Source of the DNA: Campylorhamphus procurvoides
Lineage: Eukaryota; Chordata; Aves; Passeriformes; Dendrocolaptidae
Direction: 5' to 3'
Assembly: GCA_013396655.1 (NCBI GenBank)
Contig: WBMV01003161.1
Coordinates: 2,602,059 to 2,666,058, forward strand
DNA length: 64,000 bases
The position numbers and the translations under genes were made by a program. The notes below the pieces were generated by a model. That model did not search any database and was not told where the DNA came from. It worked only from the letters and a program-made list of their open reading frames with translations. The stretch's first letter is position 1. Every line of letters begins with the position of its first letter. Below are positions 50,061 to 63,700 of the stretch, piece after piece.

Positions 50061-52979
50061 AATGACATTATTAAACAACATGAAGAGACTGTATGTGTAC
50101 AATTGAAAGGTAGTGGAGGGTGTGATGGGAGCTGGGCTTGGGAGGTCAAGGAATTATCCAAAACTCAAACAGTTCAGCAAAGCTCCTGACAGGCACCACA
50201 CAGAGGAGGTTTAAGTATTTCTTCTGTGCTGTGATGCTGCTCACCAGGATGTTAGAGATACTGTCCTTGCTTCATCACCTCCATTGAAATATGGGAATTC
50301 TGATCCCAATTAAGAAGTATTTAGATATTTAAATTTATTCAGCCTGACTTGCATAAACTTGGTCAACAAATGGTCTGCTTCTGGCTTAAGGTACTGATGA
50401 CCAAACTTAGGCTGTGAAGCCACGCTGCTCTTTTAGCAGCCCATTGCTTGCACTACAGACCAGTAGCTGCCCTGGTTTGGTGGCTCTGGGTGGACTCCCA
50501 CACCCAAAAGCACCTCCATTTCTCTCTCCAGTACAAAGCCCTTTGGATCATGTCCAGAGAGAAAGCTCTGGTCAGTGAGAAATATTAGCTTTTCCTCTGT
50601 ACCTTGCCCTTAGGTCCCATCATTTTTCCAACGCAAACAGAACTGGCCTCATTCAGTGTGTACTCAGCAGCCCAGTGAGGAACACGTAGGAAGTGAGGGG
50701 AAGTATGCTGGCAGTTCTGTGGCATCTTTTTGTAATAGATAGGGTCTTAACCCCAGTGTCCTGGATAAACTCCAGTTCTGGTAATTGCATTCTGCATAGT
50801 TAAAATCCCCCTGCAGTTTCAAATGAATCCATTATTCCTCACTTCCTTCCCCAAATTGCTGTGCAGCTTTGCTTTGTGCTGCTGAAGAGTTGCTTTGTTT
50901 CACCTGAGGGATGATGGCATTTCATGGCTGTATGAAATGGGCCTGAATGCACAGTTTGTACAACAGTCAGTGAAACACTTTGGGATTATTCATAATTAAG
51001 TATCCGCTCCCTGTAAATGAATGGGTTTATAATGTGGGGTGAAGTAGTGCAGCACAAAGCACTGCTTCTCTTTGTACATGAATGTTGGTAATATAAAACT
51101 TAAAAGAGCAGTAAAAGACAGAAGTTTTCTAAAATTCCCCTTATGCAGCTAAGCATGCAAGCTCTAAGTGTCTCAGTCTTTACTTTGCCATATTGTTATT
51201 GATTAATTGCTCTACTTCAATTTCCTTGTCCTAAATGGAAACATTACAATCGTAACTCCAATCTCTGGCCTCTATACAAACTGATTCTAAATCTTTAAAT
51301 CGTGTCAGTGGGAGGAGGTGACGGGGGGTGGAAGGAAAGCTTTTTATTTTTATTATTAATTTTCATGTGTTCCAGGACTTACTAATTTCACACAGATGTA
51401 GAGAAACCACAAGGTATTTCTGCTGCAGTCAAACCCAGGGGATGAGCATCATAAACTTGCTCTGGCATGATCTTGTCCCAGCAGTGTGTCCTGGTAAGAA
51501 ACATGAGGATATTCCACAAACATCAAAACATACCAGTCTTTCTGGAGCTGAGCCAGTGGCCTTTTTCAGCTCCAGCTGGTTGAGTTATAACTTTGTTCCC
51601 TTTCAAGATTTGGGCTTGTCCTTATTGTACTCATTGCTTGTGGTCTTGCAAGAACGTCACAGGCATCTTCTGAATTTCCAGCCTGTCCTGGAAGGAGATA
51701 GTACCACCTAGAAGCTCTGTCCCAAAGGAGGGACATGCTTTCTAGGAGCCTTAGCAGGGTGGAAAGTAGCCAGAGCTCCCACCCTTGGGAGCAGTGTTCT
51801 TTAGCTAATCCTATTCCTCTGATCCAGGGCTATTGCCCACAAAGCAGAAGGTCAACATAATGGTGTAAGTAGATCCCTCTTGCCCTTTCCTTCTCTGCAA
51901 GGTAGGTCACAATCTGCTCCTCCATTGCTTCAATGCTCTTTTGATGAAGACTAAGAATGAAATCAATAGAAAAGATTATAGCAAATTATGTATGATGTGG
52001 CATCTTGAGAAAAAATATGCTTAATCTGAAACAGAAGAATACTAGCTTGGGAGCCACATGTGCATCTCATTTGGAAAAAAATCTATACTGTTATTAAAGT
52101 AGCCACAATGAGCATATTAGCTACAAATTAGGTATGTGTTCTGGGAAGCAAGCTCTGTGTGCTGTATGGGAGAGGGGCAGCAGCATGTCTTACACTGTGA
52201 GACACATCAAATGAGAAGCTGAAGGATCTGAGGGCTGGGCAGAGGTCAACTCAGGCCCCAACCGAGCCTCAATGCTATTTTATACACAAACAATGTTTTG
52301 CGCATAAACCACAGCATTTTAAGAACAATCCTCTGACAAAGAAATTGTCAGAGAGCAAATACCAAGCCTTTCCTTGAAGATTTGGAGGGTCAGGGAACCC
52401 AGCACGACTAACAAACCACAGCCAACAGCATGCCACACTCCAAATGCCAGGGAGCACGTTCATGGCACTGCGGCCCCGAGGACACCAACGTGTCCACACA
52501 GCAGCCTCGTGCAGATAGAGAGGCCCCCCTAGCCCAGCTGGGGCAGACTGACCTCTCCCTGCCCAACACATTGCCTTTTACTGCAGCATCTGGGGCAAGG
52601 ATCCCCTCTCCTTCCTCAATTCCCACCCCCATGTGGCTCCTCTGGAAGAGAAAATAAGCAGTGACTTTTTTCCCCACATGCTCCTTTGCTGTCATCCAGC
52701 CTTGCTCCCCTTCATCTCTCAGGAAGGAGGTGCTATTCCATCCTCAACTTTAATATTATCAGCTGTTTAAAATTTTATGAGAACTGGCTGGACTGGGCTA
52801 GAGGACTTCTGCCCCAAGCCCCAGTACTGCCCTGGTTTTGAAATCGGGAAATTTTCACAAGCAGTGCTTCAGAGATTTTGAAAGTTTTCCAATTCTTTTA
52901 AAAAACAAAACCGGGAAATGAGTATTTTTTTCCAATGTTCCTCCCTGCCCTTTTTCCTTTTTCTTCAGTGAGAAAAGTT

Positions 52980-53021
52980 AAAAAAAAAAAAAGAGAGAGA
53001 GAGAGAAAGGGAAAAAGGAAG
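52980..53021. repeat. 42-nt polypurine tract (A13, GA repeats, G/A-rich)
   Basis: An uninterrupted run of A and G begins with 13 A, passes through about seven GA units and ends in a mixed AAAGGGAAAAAGGAAG-like block. Just upstream (52948-52967) is a T/C-rich run. A 10-base match between them (52954-52963 against 53011-53020) forms an inverted repeat. Such tracts can form triplex or slipped structures, but function here is unknown. Confidence 0.85.
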
Positions 53022-53191
53022 CATAAATGAGAAATTATTCTAAAATGGATCATTTTGATTAAAAGTTCTGTGAGAGCTTTGATAAAAGAATGTCCTTTTA
53101 CCAAGAGTGTGGCAGGAAAAGGACCATGGAGGACGAATTAGAGGAGTATTGCCTCTGCCTCCCAGACTAGTTAATTCTGTCAGTGAACTAT

Positions 53192-53342
53192 CGTGAGAGC
53201 GGTATTTTACATAACCACCCTCGGTGGGAATCGCACACCCGGCTCTGCTCCAGCTTCCCAGCCAAGAAACCGGGCAGCAGCAGCTCCCAAGGCCCCGGCC
53301 TTTGCGTGGTGATTAAATTCACAGCCCTCGGAACCCTGACCG
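53192..53342. other. CpG-dense islet
   Basis: Ten CpGs occur in about 151 bases (C at 53192, 53200, 53222, 53232, 53240, 53271, 53296, 53305, 53329 and 53341), against a CpG-poor background. It is GC-rich on its downstream side. It overlaps a 180-codon minus-strand frame (53188-53730) and a 91-codon plus-strand frame, neither with any known domain. No clear TATA box or promoter pair is visible. It may be a small regulatory element or an exon of an unrecognised transcript. Confidence 0.45.
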
Positions 53343-53967
53343 AGGAGCACTGCAGGGCTGGGTCAGCTCCTCCTGGGATGGTTCGCAGGGGAAGCTCCTC
53401 AGAAGCACAGAGCGTGGGCTGTCCCACCATGGTGAGCTCAGAGCACCCTCTGCTGTAACCCAGAGTGGAGCTGGACTGGGTGCACACCTGGACACAGCTG
53501 CAGCCTGGGTATGGATGGACACACGGATGGCTCAGCTGAGTGCTCGGAGCTTGCATGGGGCATTGTCCCTGTGGTGGGGGACCCACGTCTGGTCGCTCCA
53601 CTGGACAGGGACTCCCTACCAATACCTGTTTTAAAACTTTAGAGGTACTCATTACTATGATTTTAGGCATCAAAATAGACTGTCTACTACTTCTTTTGGT
53701 TTTCGTTTGCTTTTCTTGGTGGCTAACCATGCCATCAGTGAAAATGTATGTGCTGTTTGAAACATAAATGGTTCTTCATTTAGCTCTCAGACTCCGATTC
53801 TTGTTATGCCTACAGGCACTGGATTTATTAGTACCTATACAATATTTATTCCTCTTTAAAATATGTAAGCTCTGTAATCAAATCGAGACTGAAATCTTTC
53901 TGATAAGCTCCATAAATCTCACACCACAAGACACACTTTCCTGCCCCCAGATCTTTACTACAGTTCT

Positions 53968-54002
53968 TTGCAGCATCCTTTCCAGTTTTGCAGCATCCTT
54001 TC
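53968..54002. repeat. 15-bp direct repeat, 20-bp period
   Basis: TTGCAGCATCCTTTC occurs at 53968-53982 and 53988-54002, separated by five bases. This is a local duplication. Confidence 0.85.
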
Positions 54003-54360
54003 TGAGATGTGAGAGGCAAAATGAATTTGCTGTTCCAGTCTCACTATAACAATGGAGTAGGAGGAGATTAAACCATTTGTTCCCTGTTCTCCCATGTCCC
54101 TGGTCTCAGCAGACAGACAGGTCAGCAGCACTAGTGGTGCTTTATTTCATTTGATGTCCTCTAAGAAGAGAATACAATTTCCATTCAGAATATCACCAAA
54201 AAGAATCTGTTGCTTTTTAGACCTGCACCTTTTATTCTGTGTCAGTGAAATAACAATCCCTGATCCTGTAAGTGAAATTGTTTTGAACCCAGAAGAATTA
54301 ACATAACCTCGATTAGCAAGGATGCTTAAGAAGACATCTGGCATCTGATGTTCACCCCTC

Positions 54361-54371
54361 TTTTTTTTTTT
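54361..54371. repeat. T11 homopolymer
   Basis: Eleven consecutive T. Confidence 0.8.
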
Positions 54372-56123
54372 AAGAGAAAATTCTATCTAAGCATATGCCT
54401 CAGGAAAGAGCACAGTAGCATTTCGTACTACATGAGACACTTCTTGTGCATTTAAAATTTTCCCTGGTGACAAGTATGAATTCTTCCTCCTTAAATAAAG
54501 AAAGTTGCCTTGCAGTCACTGCAGTTGAAAAGAGGTCACCTTCGCCTTCCGAAGGAGGTGCTTCAGGAATCTGTGTTCTGCCATCATCTCATTCCTGGGA
54601 AAAAATGAAGATATAGTCATGTAAAGAGATGTATTTACAACCACCATTGGTTTCACTTCAAACTGTTAGTTCCTCAACACCCAGGCCATAAAAGAGCTGT
54701 AAAAGCAACTGCTTGTGAGAAGCCCTTGCACTGTCCCATAAGCTCTCATAGCTACTTATTTATGATTGAGATCATGGAAGAAGAACAGAGAAAATTGCAC
54801 TTGCTCAGGTTCCTTGAAGCCATTTTTTCTCCATAGGAACTGAACATTAATTTATTGTGTAAATACAATTTAGGGTCACTCTTTAAAGCAGAGGTGGTTA
54901 CCCAAGGATGAAAGTATGAGCTGTTATATACATTGAACAGACAAAATTATGTGTTCACAGAACCAGATACAAACCACACTTTAACACCCAAGTCAGGCAC
55001 AGGATATCAGCAAGTACAGTTTAAAAGGTAATTGAAATATCAATATTTATCTTCACTTCATTTTACTTGCATTCAGACCATCATCATAATACATGTCAAC
55101 TGAGCTGGCCAAGAGATTTTACGGGAGTACAATCCATGCTGGCAAAAGAGGTTCAGACTGCACAGGAACAGTTTACAGCATGGCCAAAATGGCTCTCAGG
55201 TGTGTCTCTAGTGATACCTGGAATTACTACAGAAAACCCAGCCCCAAAACCCATATAAGGAACCGTAAGTGGAGTTACAGAAATAAAATAAGGCAGCAAT
55301 TAGAAGATGCATTATTTAGGATGATTCCAGTTTACAAAATTCTCTCCAAAACTATGATGCTTTGGTTGTCATGGGTACAGTACAGGCAGCAGACTGGGGA
55401 GATTGTGCCTGAAGCCTGGGACCCCCAGCTTGCTCTGCCCCATCAGGCACAGCATCTCCAGGGGTGCTGTGCTTCACATCACTGTCTGGGAACAAAGCCC
55501 AGCCAGGGCTTTTGTCTACTGAGAGAAATGTATGATGTTTCTTGTTAAAACTTGTGTACAATCAGACTAAAGAACAATGCTTTGAAGAAAAACTTTCGAT
55601 GTGTTGTAGCTGACTCATTCCCCAAGATGCACACACGTACGTGCCCTGATAAAAACCACTCGTGCTGTGCAGCGTCCAAACCACTTCAATGGCAAAGCAC
55701 AGTAAACAGCTGAGCAAGTAGCTAAGAAAAGCCATGTGTAACCCTGAGATTGCTTCTGTTGCTCCATGGTGCATTACTCCAGGATTTTCTCCCAGAGCAG
55801 GCATGAGGAGCAGTGTCCAGCTCTCACGCCTTGTCGAGTCATCCTCAGACGAAATGGCCCTCAGCAGATGAGTGAGTGCTCTTCAGTCTGCTCCCATGAC
55901 CATCAGGGCATTGCACAGGGAGGCATCTCTGGCACCTTCTGTGACAGATCTGGACAGCATTGTGTCATCAGAGTTACCTGGACTTTCACTGCAAACTGAT
56001 CGGAACATCCAGCAATTTCACATGGGAAGCATGAGAGCTTGAGCTTGGTTTTCTGGGCCCCACTGCAGTACAAATACTAAGCAGTAGTAACTAAGCTGCA
56101 TTTCTAATTTGAGTAGTTTTTGA

Positions 56124-56134
56124 TTTTTTTTTTT
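56124..56134. repeat. T11 homopolymer
   Basis: Eleven consecutive T following TGA. Confidence 0.8.
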
Positions 56135-59100
56135 AAAGTGTAGTTTGTTGGTGAAAATCCATGACAGGAGAAAGATAAGAGTCACTTATAAATATTTATC
56201 ATCAGTTATTCTTTCTATTCTCAAGAAAGAGAATATTCTATTTACTGAGAAAATAGAGCCTCATTAGACTCTGCAGAAACCAATTATATGAGGCTCATCA
56301 TCTTTCAACTTTCATAGGTTCTTAATTGCTGTGGGAGAAACAGTTGTTGTTAAATAGCTATTTTTATATGATCCAGATATTATGACTGTTGAACCAGTAA
56401 AATGCACAGTGTATTTATGCCATTACTCTTAGACTTTTTATCTTCCTGGATTATCCACATGGTCCTTGCAAACTGTCCAGTTAGCAATATAGACACAATT
56501 AAAATAAAATGGATGGTATAATATCTATATATGCAGTGTACAAAACCCCACATATACATGCTGATCACTATGCATCCTCATCCCCCTCATCTGAACCAGG
56601 AAAGATTCCAAAGATGTGTTGCAGCCTGAAACTATAATTCCTCACAACTGAATTGCTCCAGGCTCTAAAAATTCAGTAGTTTGTTAAAAGCATCATGAAA
56701 TCTAAGAATAATAACTTAACAATAGTTTTGAAGGTGGCAGAGTCCTTAATTGCCTTTGAATGTTGGCTCTGAAGCTTTGCATGTTCACCTTTCTTTTTGG
56801 AATTGTTTCGTGCACAAAATATTTACTTCTTTCCTGTCCTTTAATGAAAGCTGAGATTCTCATGAAACACCACATCTAAATAACCTTGAATCATCTTACC
56901 AATACCATGAGCAAGAAGTCCTTCAGATCTTAAATTACTAATTAACAAACAGGGAAGGATCACTGGCAATTTTCAAATAGGATATGCCAGAATTGAGGTT
57001 ATTCATCCAAACCCTGTGAGATGTCTGTTACTGTGAGCTCCTTAAGAAAGGGTTAAGGGAGTCAGGCTGTTCTGAGCCACAAATGCCTCTTGGAAATATC
57101 CCACTGATAGAGCCTCATGAGCATGGCTGGTTCTCCAGCCCCACTGGAATAACACACAATTTCCTCCCTAAACAGCTGGAGGTAAAAGAAGACCTTGAGT
57201 TTCCCCAAACAGACCCACAATTGATGCAACTTGGCTAATCAGGAACTGAATTTATGGAATGGACATGCAAAAATAGGAGGAAAGAAAGCAGAAGGAACCA
57301 AAATAACCCAAAGACTTCACTCAGCTGAAAGCATTTACCTGGTCCTTAAGGAAAAATCACTACTCCCAGCAGGCAAGCTTCACCTTGTCCTACCTGAACA
57401 AGTGACATTCACCATTACAGTGTATTAGGGAGGATGAGCTGGCAGGGAGTGTGATGAATTGCTGTAATTAAAAGGAAGAAAAGGCACCAAATTAGCTGTC
57501 AAAGAGCAGGACTGCAAAACTGCACCTAGAAAGAGACGATGCACAAAGTGCAGTTCCAACACAGAGCTTGGGATGCTCCAGGCAGTAAAACCAGAGGAGA
57601 TGCCCAAACATCTCCTGGGTACTTCTGTTCCTCCTGGGGTATTAACCTAACCCTGTCCTCCTCTTACAGCCTCTGCAGGACAGAACTTCCCTTTGCTTTT
57701 CAGAGCGTTGTACGATGCTGTGTCTAAATGACACCTACGGCAAGTGGAGTGAGTTGACACTACTGAGGGCTTTGTAAAGCTCTGCGGGATGCACTGGGAT
57801 GCCAGTTGTGGCACACAACGAGAGCTTAATATTGCTGTACCCCTGACTGCAAATGGTGGTTGCTAGGAGGCAAATAGCATATTTAGAAACCTGAAAGGAA
57901 ACAACAATTTCAGGTCCAGTTTGGGGCTCACTGAAGTATTTCTGCTGATTTTAAATAGGATGTAATCCAGCCTTTAGCAAAGGTAGGGAATTTTTCAATA
58001 AGTAAAAATGAATGCCACACAAATGACTCCAGGTAATAAGGATGGACAACAACAGGGCATTGGAAAGGAAGAATTACTGGGGGAAATCAAAGGCAGCAAC
58101 AAAGAGCTGCAGTGAACAAAACCCCACCAGATACAGAATCTTTCTGGGAAAAGCTAACAATGACAACTTGTATAAAACATGTATTATTTCTAGGCTCCTC
58201 TCATGTCAGGGTTAAATTTGGCAGAGCCACTGAGCTTTTTCCACATGGCTGTTCTCACCTAACAAATTCACTCTACCTGTAAAGTTGTACAAAACTATTT
58301 CTGCCCTTTGTCCTTTCTGCTCTCCTACTGTGGCCTCTTGCAGTGATTTTGGGTGTTGAGCTGAGTTATAGGAGGTTTGAAGTTCCCTGGACTGGGCTGG
58401 GGGAAGTTTTCTGGCATGGGGTGTGAACTCTTCGCAGTCTTGGTCTGGACCCCTTTCCACTGTGAGCACAAAAACCCTCCAGGAGCCCTGAAATGCTGCA
58501 ACTGTTCTGTGGAAACACAAAAGAGAATAAAGGAACCTTCAAAGTGGAAAAAAACCCCATCAGACTTGGATGAAACACAGTCAAATAAACCCAATCTCTG
58601 CCTACTGTACTGTTGCAGGACCAGTCCTTTTGTTCAGCAGTTCCTAACAGCTCCCTATTAATGGAGCCCCACGAGGGCTCTCCCTCCTCATCCCAGCTGA
58701 AGTTTGGCAGGTTTTCAGTTCTTTTCCAGTAACTCCAGTGCTGCTTGAGCTACAGTCCCTGGGAGCATTGCCCAGCAAGGCACCTCCCTTATTCTGAGGA
58801 AGGACAGAGCTCTATCCCTCTGGTGGGGTGTCCCTGAACAAGAGCCAGCGGCCAAGACACTGCAGCCAGACAAATCTCTGCACCCAAACACCTATAAATA
58901 GTAGAACAATGTCCCCCAGGTCTCCTACCATCCCAGCTAACCCAGATCTCAGGTTGGGCTGACCTAGCAGCCATATCCATTTGGGCAGCTCCATTCCTCT
59001 CTCCTTTCCTTTGCCTGACTTATCTTTCAGTGGGCACCCAGGGCTGGGGAGAGATGATACATGCCTGGCACAAGGTGCAGCACACTCCAACCACCCCAAG

Positions 59101-59141
59101 CAGTGCAGGGTTTAGCAGTCTCCATTGGCATCACAAGCTGG

Positions 59142-59151
59142 TTTTTTTTTT
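59142..59151. repeat. T10 homopolymer
   Basis: Ten consecutive T. Confidence 0.8.
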
Positions 59152-62100
59152 GTCTGTGCTATTATTTCATTTATCTATTTTCACTAAGAAGACAACAGAG
59201 AAATAAGATCAGTCTGCAGCAAGACATGACAGGGTTTTGTGATTGTTTTCATAGGAGCATCACGGAGATAAAAGCATATTGCAAAACAGTGGAAAACAGT
59301 ATTTTCATCGCTTTCAGGAACATCCCGGTGGGTTTTAAGAGTCTTTGCTCACTGTTGAGACATTCACACCTACTCTTGTCCTCTAGGGAGGAATAATTTC
59401 TTCAGGTTTTAACAGCTCAATAAAATGGCACCTCTCTTTTGCTAGTGAAAAAAACCCCAACTCCCCAAAAGAGGAATGCATCACTGTGATCCCTGCCCCT
59501 GAGTGCTAATGTGCCTTTAGCAAAGTCACAGAGTGTCCACTAGCTGAGGAATGTTCCTCTCATCTCCAGAAACAATATGGTCTCCAATACCCACACAATG
59601 AGCAAGGAACGATTAAGGTTGACAGTCCAAAAAGGCATAAAAAATGCCATTCCTTCTCCTAATAAAATCTGATAACTGATTTTTAGCAGGCATGATATTT
59701 GGTTCCTTGCTCATCCACATTCAAATTGCCACTGCAAACAGGTACATTAAAAGCTTCAGGATCCTGAAAATTATAATCTTCACATCATGAGTGGGAGATT
59801 AAATCACAAAACTCACCTACGCAGGAGGGACAGGATCCAAACTTTGCAGTGCAAACTCAGCTTGAAGTTCTCAGGCCCCTGCAGTCATCTCACCTGCACA
59901 TCATCAGTGACTGCTGTGAGCTCCCTCATATGCCTATTATCTGAAATTTAATCAGGTGTGACAATAAGCCAGGAGAGCCTTTACCTCATCAAATCTATAA
60001 AGTGACCAAAAACTTAAATCAAGCTATTACAAATACCAGCAAATAATTTTAGATGTTGTGGATGGAAAAATGAAAGTTAATTTTTAACGATCTCAGATTC
60101 AAGGAAACTTATTAGCTGCTGGAGACATCCAATAATTCACACAAGGGACAGAAGATCTAAACTTGTGTCCCACCAATGCTACAGTTCCACTAATATGATC
60201 TGAATTTTCCTGTACCTGATGGATTGGGAAGCTGCAAGGCAGCAGACCTTTGCTTGTTCTCCCACTCAGCTCTTCTAGGGCTCCAAATCCCAAGGAAACT
60301 CTGATCCACCAAACCCAAGTGCTACTTTCCTAAGAAAAAATATAAGTGGCAAAACAGAGGCTTCTAAATAGGAATTAGATTTAGATTGATTAAGATAGCT
60401 ATTGCATGTCAATTTATTTAAATATAAATGGATTATTTGGAACATGTTCATTGAAGACTAACAGCTCCTGAATGCAATACAGGTACATGGCTAATTATAA
60501 AGTCAAGCAGCCATTATTAATGTTTCTAATGATCAATTTGTATTCCAACAACATAAAATCATCAACTTTAAAGCTCCAACAGTCACAGTAATTGGGAGAA
60601 GAGACTGTTCTCTATGCAGAAAGCAATCAGCCAACTAGTGCCTGCCTGGAATAAGAGGTAAAAAGCTGGGTTTTCTGGGGCCCACAAAAAGACTTGAGAG
60701 CTGAGAGTCTGTTTGAGGCTGGAAGATTTTTAATTTTTTTTGTAGGCACAGCCAGGAAGAGGTTGACTGAAAAGATCACAGAAATGCTGCTGCAAGGAGG
60801 ATATACCATGAGTCTATAAGGCTACAGACTCTGGGCCTGATAGCAGACCTTAATACAATCTGAGTGATAGAGAGGCAATAGGACAAGCAGTCCCTGTGTA
60901 CAAATAAGATTTACTCAATTAGATATACTTAAATGCAATAGATTTCCATGGAAAAACAGATCAGTTGTAACTTCCATTCTGCATGTCAGTCGAAGGAGCA
61001 GCAATAATTTAATACGCTGCACTTGCAATTCTGTGCAGTCGGAGCATCGTGCTGCTGCGTCACTGCCAGGAGGAAAGTAAACAGGCTTTTCTGAAGAGAC
61101 GGAGTCTTGGAGTAAATTTGGGCCAAATTAGATTTATCGAACACTGGCACACTTCAGGGCTTGTGGAGAGGAGAGCTTCTCCTGCCAGACTGAGGGGCAT
61201 CTCCCAAAGGCATCGTGCTGAGGCTTCAGGACCAAGGCTCCACACAGGGTGTTGGGACTTTGGTGGAAAGCAGGTCCACACCTGAGCCCCTCCATGCACA
61301 AAGCCCCCATCATGACCCTGCACCTGACTCCTCTCCTAGAGCCGCCTGTGAATTGTGGTGATAGGGAGAGCAGGAGGCAGGAGCTCATGTGTGAGCTCAG
61401 CCTCCATCCGTCCCATTGCCAGAGAACACAGGTGGGCCATCAGCAGCAAACCCACAGCAAAGCCATGCACACCCTGAAGAGCCACAGCCTGCGGTCAGAG
61501 CAAACCAGGCTGGCAATGGGCTGGGGCACAGCACCACCAATGACTGCCACTTGCCACCTCTCTCCTCCTTGCAGAAGCATGCACAGCTTTCCTGGTGTCA
61601 AGGAGGGGATGGGATTCTCTGCAGCAGCATGCAGGAGGCTTGTGGTACAGGCTGGAAAAAAGCTGTCTCTGGAGCAGTTGTACATTTTTCAGTCTTACAG
61701 AAAATTCCAAGTGTTATTCTCAACTTGAGGTACAAAACAAGTGCCTTTCTCCCCAGATTCTCTAATTCACTGCAAAAGCAATGATGTGATGCAGTGCAGG
61801 ATGGTGCCAGGCAATCAGTGGAAGGGAAGGGAACAGGGAAAGGAGATGTCCCCATCCTTGTCCCTCCTGGACCATGCTGTCACCACTCCATGAGTGAGGC
61901 CACCACAGGGTGATCAACCCAGAGGAGCATCTCAGCAGCAGGAGTCCTGGCCAGGGAGGGCCCAGGGTGGAGTTTTGGATTGTCCCTCCCAGTTATAACC
62001 AACAATTTTGCAAGAAGAAAGGGATGGACCAATGCTTTTTTTCTGGCAGGGACAGCTTCTGCCACGACCTGCTGGGCACTCACCATTCCCAACATCAGAT

Positions 62101-63700
62101 AAAAAATAACACTAGGGTTAATATATTTCTTTTTCCAGTGCAAAACAAATGTACTAAATAACCTGCTTATTACTTGCTAGGCATTTGCAAATAAATCCAG
62201 CCCTAAGTTTCAAGTGCATCAAAAGTTTTCCACCAGAAAACACTGATTAGATACAATATGCTCTGTGGGAACATATTGATTCTGTCTGGTCTTTGGGTAT
62301 AAACCATGTCTGGCTTTTTACCTGTCCATCTTCCCTTCTTTTCTGGCTTCACCACTGCCTGCCTTCCAAAGTGCACAGGGATGTGGCTCCTGAAATACGT
62401 CCAGAGCTCCCAACATCCACAGCACCTTCTACCCATGGTGCCTTTCCCTGGGACAGAGGAGCTCGAAGTAAAGGCTCAGTATAGCAGTGCTGTCAATGGG
62501 AGATGAAAATGTGGAAGGGGTTGAGCCTGATAACACTCCTGCAAAACAGTTTGAGGCCTTGAAGAACGTGGCTTCCTCATGGGCTTAGTCCCAGTCCCAT
62601 CTCAAAGAGGGAGGAGGTCATGTTTGGAGAGTCATAGAGGCAAGAAGGCTGGGAAGGACCTCAGCTGAGAACTTTTGGACTCTAGCACACCCTTGTCTTA
62701 AGAATCAGCTACACTTCAAGTCTCTCACTGCATGTTAATCCTCCATGTCCTAAAAGCTTTCCATAGACTGTATGGCCCCACCCAGCAAGTTCTCAGTACC
62801 CTTTGCTGGCCTTTCCATCAGGATCCTTCTGGAACCCAGCATGACACTGCTCTGTTCCCTCTGTGCTCTCCTTCTCCCTGGCCTGCAGCCAGGGAGGATG
62901 GACTCAGCATGGCCCCATCAGGGAGGGCAGCCCAACCCAGCATCCCCCAGCCTGCCTGTCTTGAGTCCCCAAACTGCTCCCTGACCCAACACACAGGGTG
63001 GGATGTCACGTTTGCCTTTGCTTTGTTTTTCCAGAGAGTGGAAGGAAACCACAGCCAGACCCACAGTCTCCCTCTACCCTTTGATCTTCAGCCAATAGAG
63101 ACTGTGTCAGATAGTCACCCAAATCTAGAAGGACAAGACCATTACTTAGAGAAAAGCTTTATGGCAATTGCTTGATGCTTCACTCATTCAGCAACTAAAT
63201 CTCAACAAAAATATATATCTGCCTTCTATTCTGGGACACTGGCCCATCCTTCAGCAGGACTGGATGCTGAAATGACAACACAGCATGCAAAGTGTATTTT
63301 AGCCTTTAAGAAAACACACTCAGAGCTCAGAAAAACACTTCAAAGCTCCATGACTGGTTAAACCCCTCAGTGTTAATATCTGGCTGGTTGGTGTCAGATC
63401 TCTCGACAGCATGAAGAGGTGACATTGTCATTGTCACCTGCCTGTAAAGCTCTCCTGCTTTGTTGTTTGGGACTGCAGGCAGCCCCCCAGCAGCACCCCT
63501 CAGCCCTGCCTGTGTATAGTCTAGCACTGCATGTGTTAGCAATGAGCTGCCATGGCCCATTCTCAGAATATGAGCTCACTGCAGAAAACGAACCTCCTTC
63601 CTTCCTTGGCAAGGTAGGAGGTTGTTCCTGCAGCTGTGCTGGAGTCCCAGCCACCATCCTGGGGCTGGCTTCCTGCTCAGGGACCTCCAGACAGAGGTGA

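Larger units (their letters stand above)
46815..53180. other. Non-coding DNA with short tandem duplications
   Basis: The longest frame is 127 codons (51328-51711, plus). It spans a possible exon at 51376-51493, but its translation matches nothing I know. A repeated 15-bp unit lies at 50028-50060, and a 13-bp direct repeat straddles 46848-46898. Near 52939-53021 a pyrimidine-rich run is followed by a pure purine tract. I see no other CR1 copy or RNA gene. Confidence 0.65.
53343..63690. other. Non-coding DNA, nothing recognised
   Basis: The longest frames are 159 codons (61249-61728, plus) and 151 codons (55093-55548, plus). Both are overlapped by other frames and resemble no family. Homopolymers of 10-11 T lie at 54361-54371, 56124-56134 and 59142-59151. 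A 15-bp direct repeat is at 53968-54002. The stretch at 60360-60600 is unusually rich in TAAT/ATTA cores. A weak CR1-like phrase near 62630 was not accepted. Confidence 0.6.

Noticed and set aside
51315..51328. 14-mer GAGGTGACGGGGGG shared with 63695-63708
   Set aside because: Several shared 14-mers are expected by chance in 64 kb, and the flanks differ.
55093..55548. 151-codon frame
   Set aside because: No domain, and the composition drifts along its length. It is overlapped by other frames and is consistent with chance.
61249..61728. 159-codon frame
   Set aside because: It lies in a GC-richer patch where several frames on both strands are open together, so length alone is not evidence.
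62628..62665. Phrase resembling the reverse complement of a CR1 3' end (AGTCATAGAGG...GGGAAGGACCTC)
   Set aside because: It is too short and diverged to separate from chance without an alignment.
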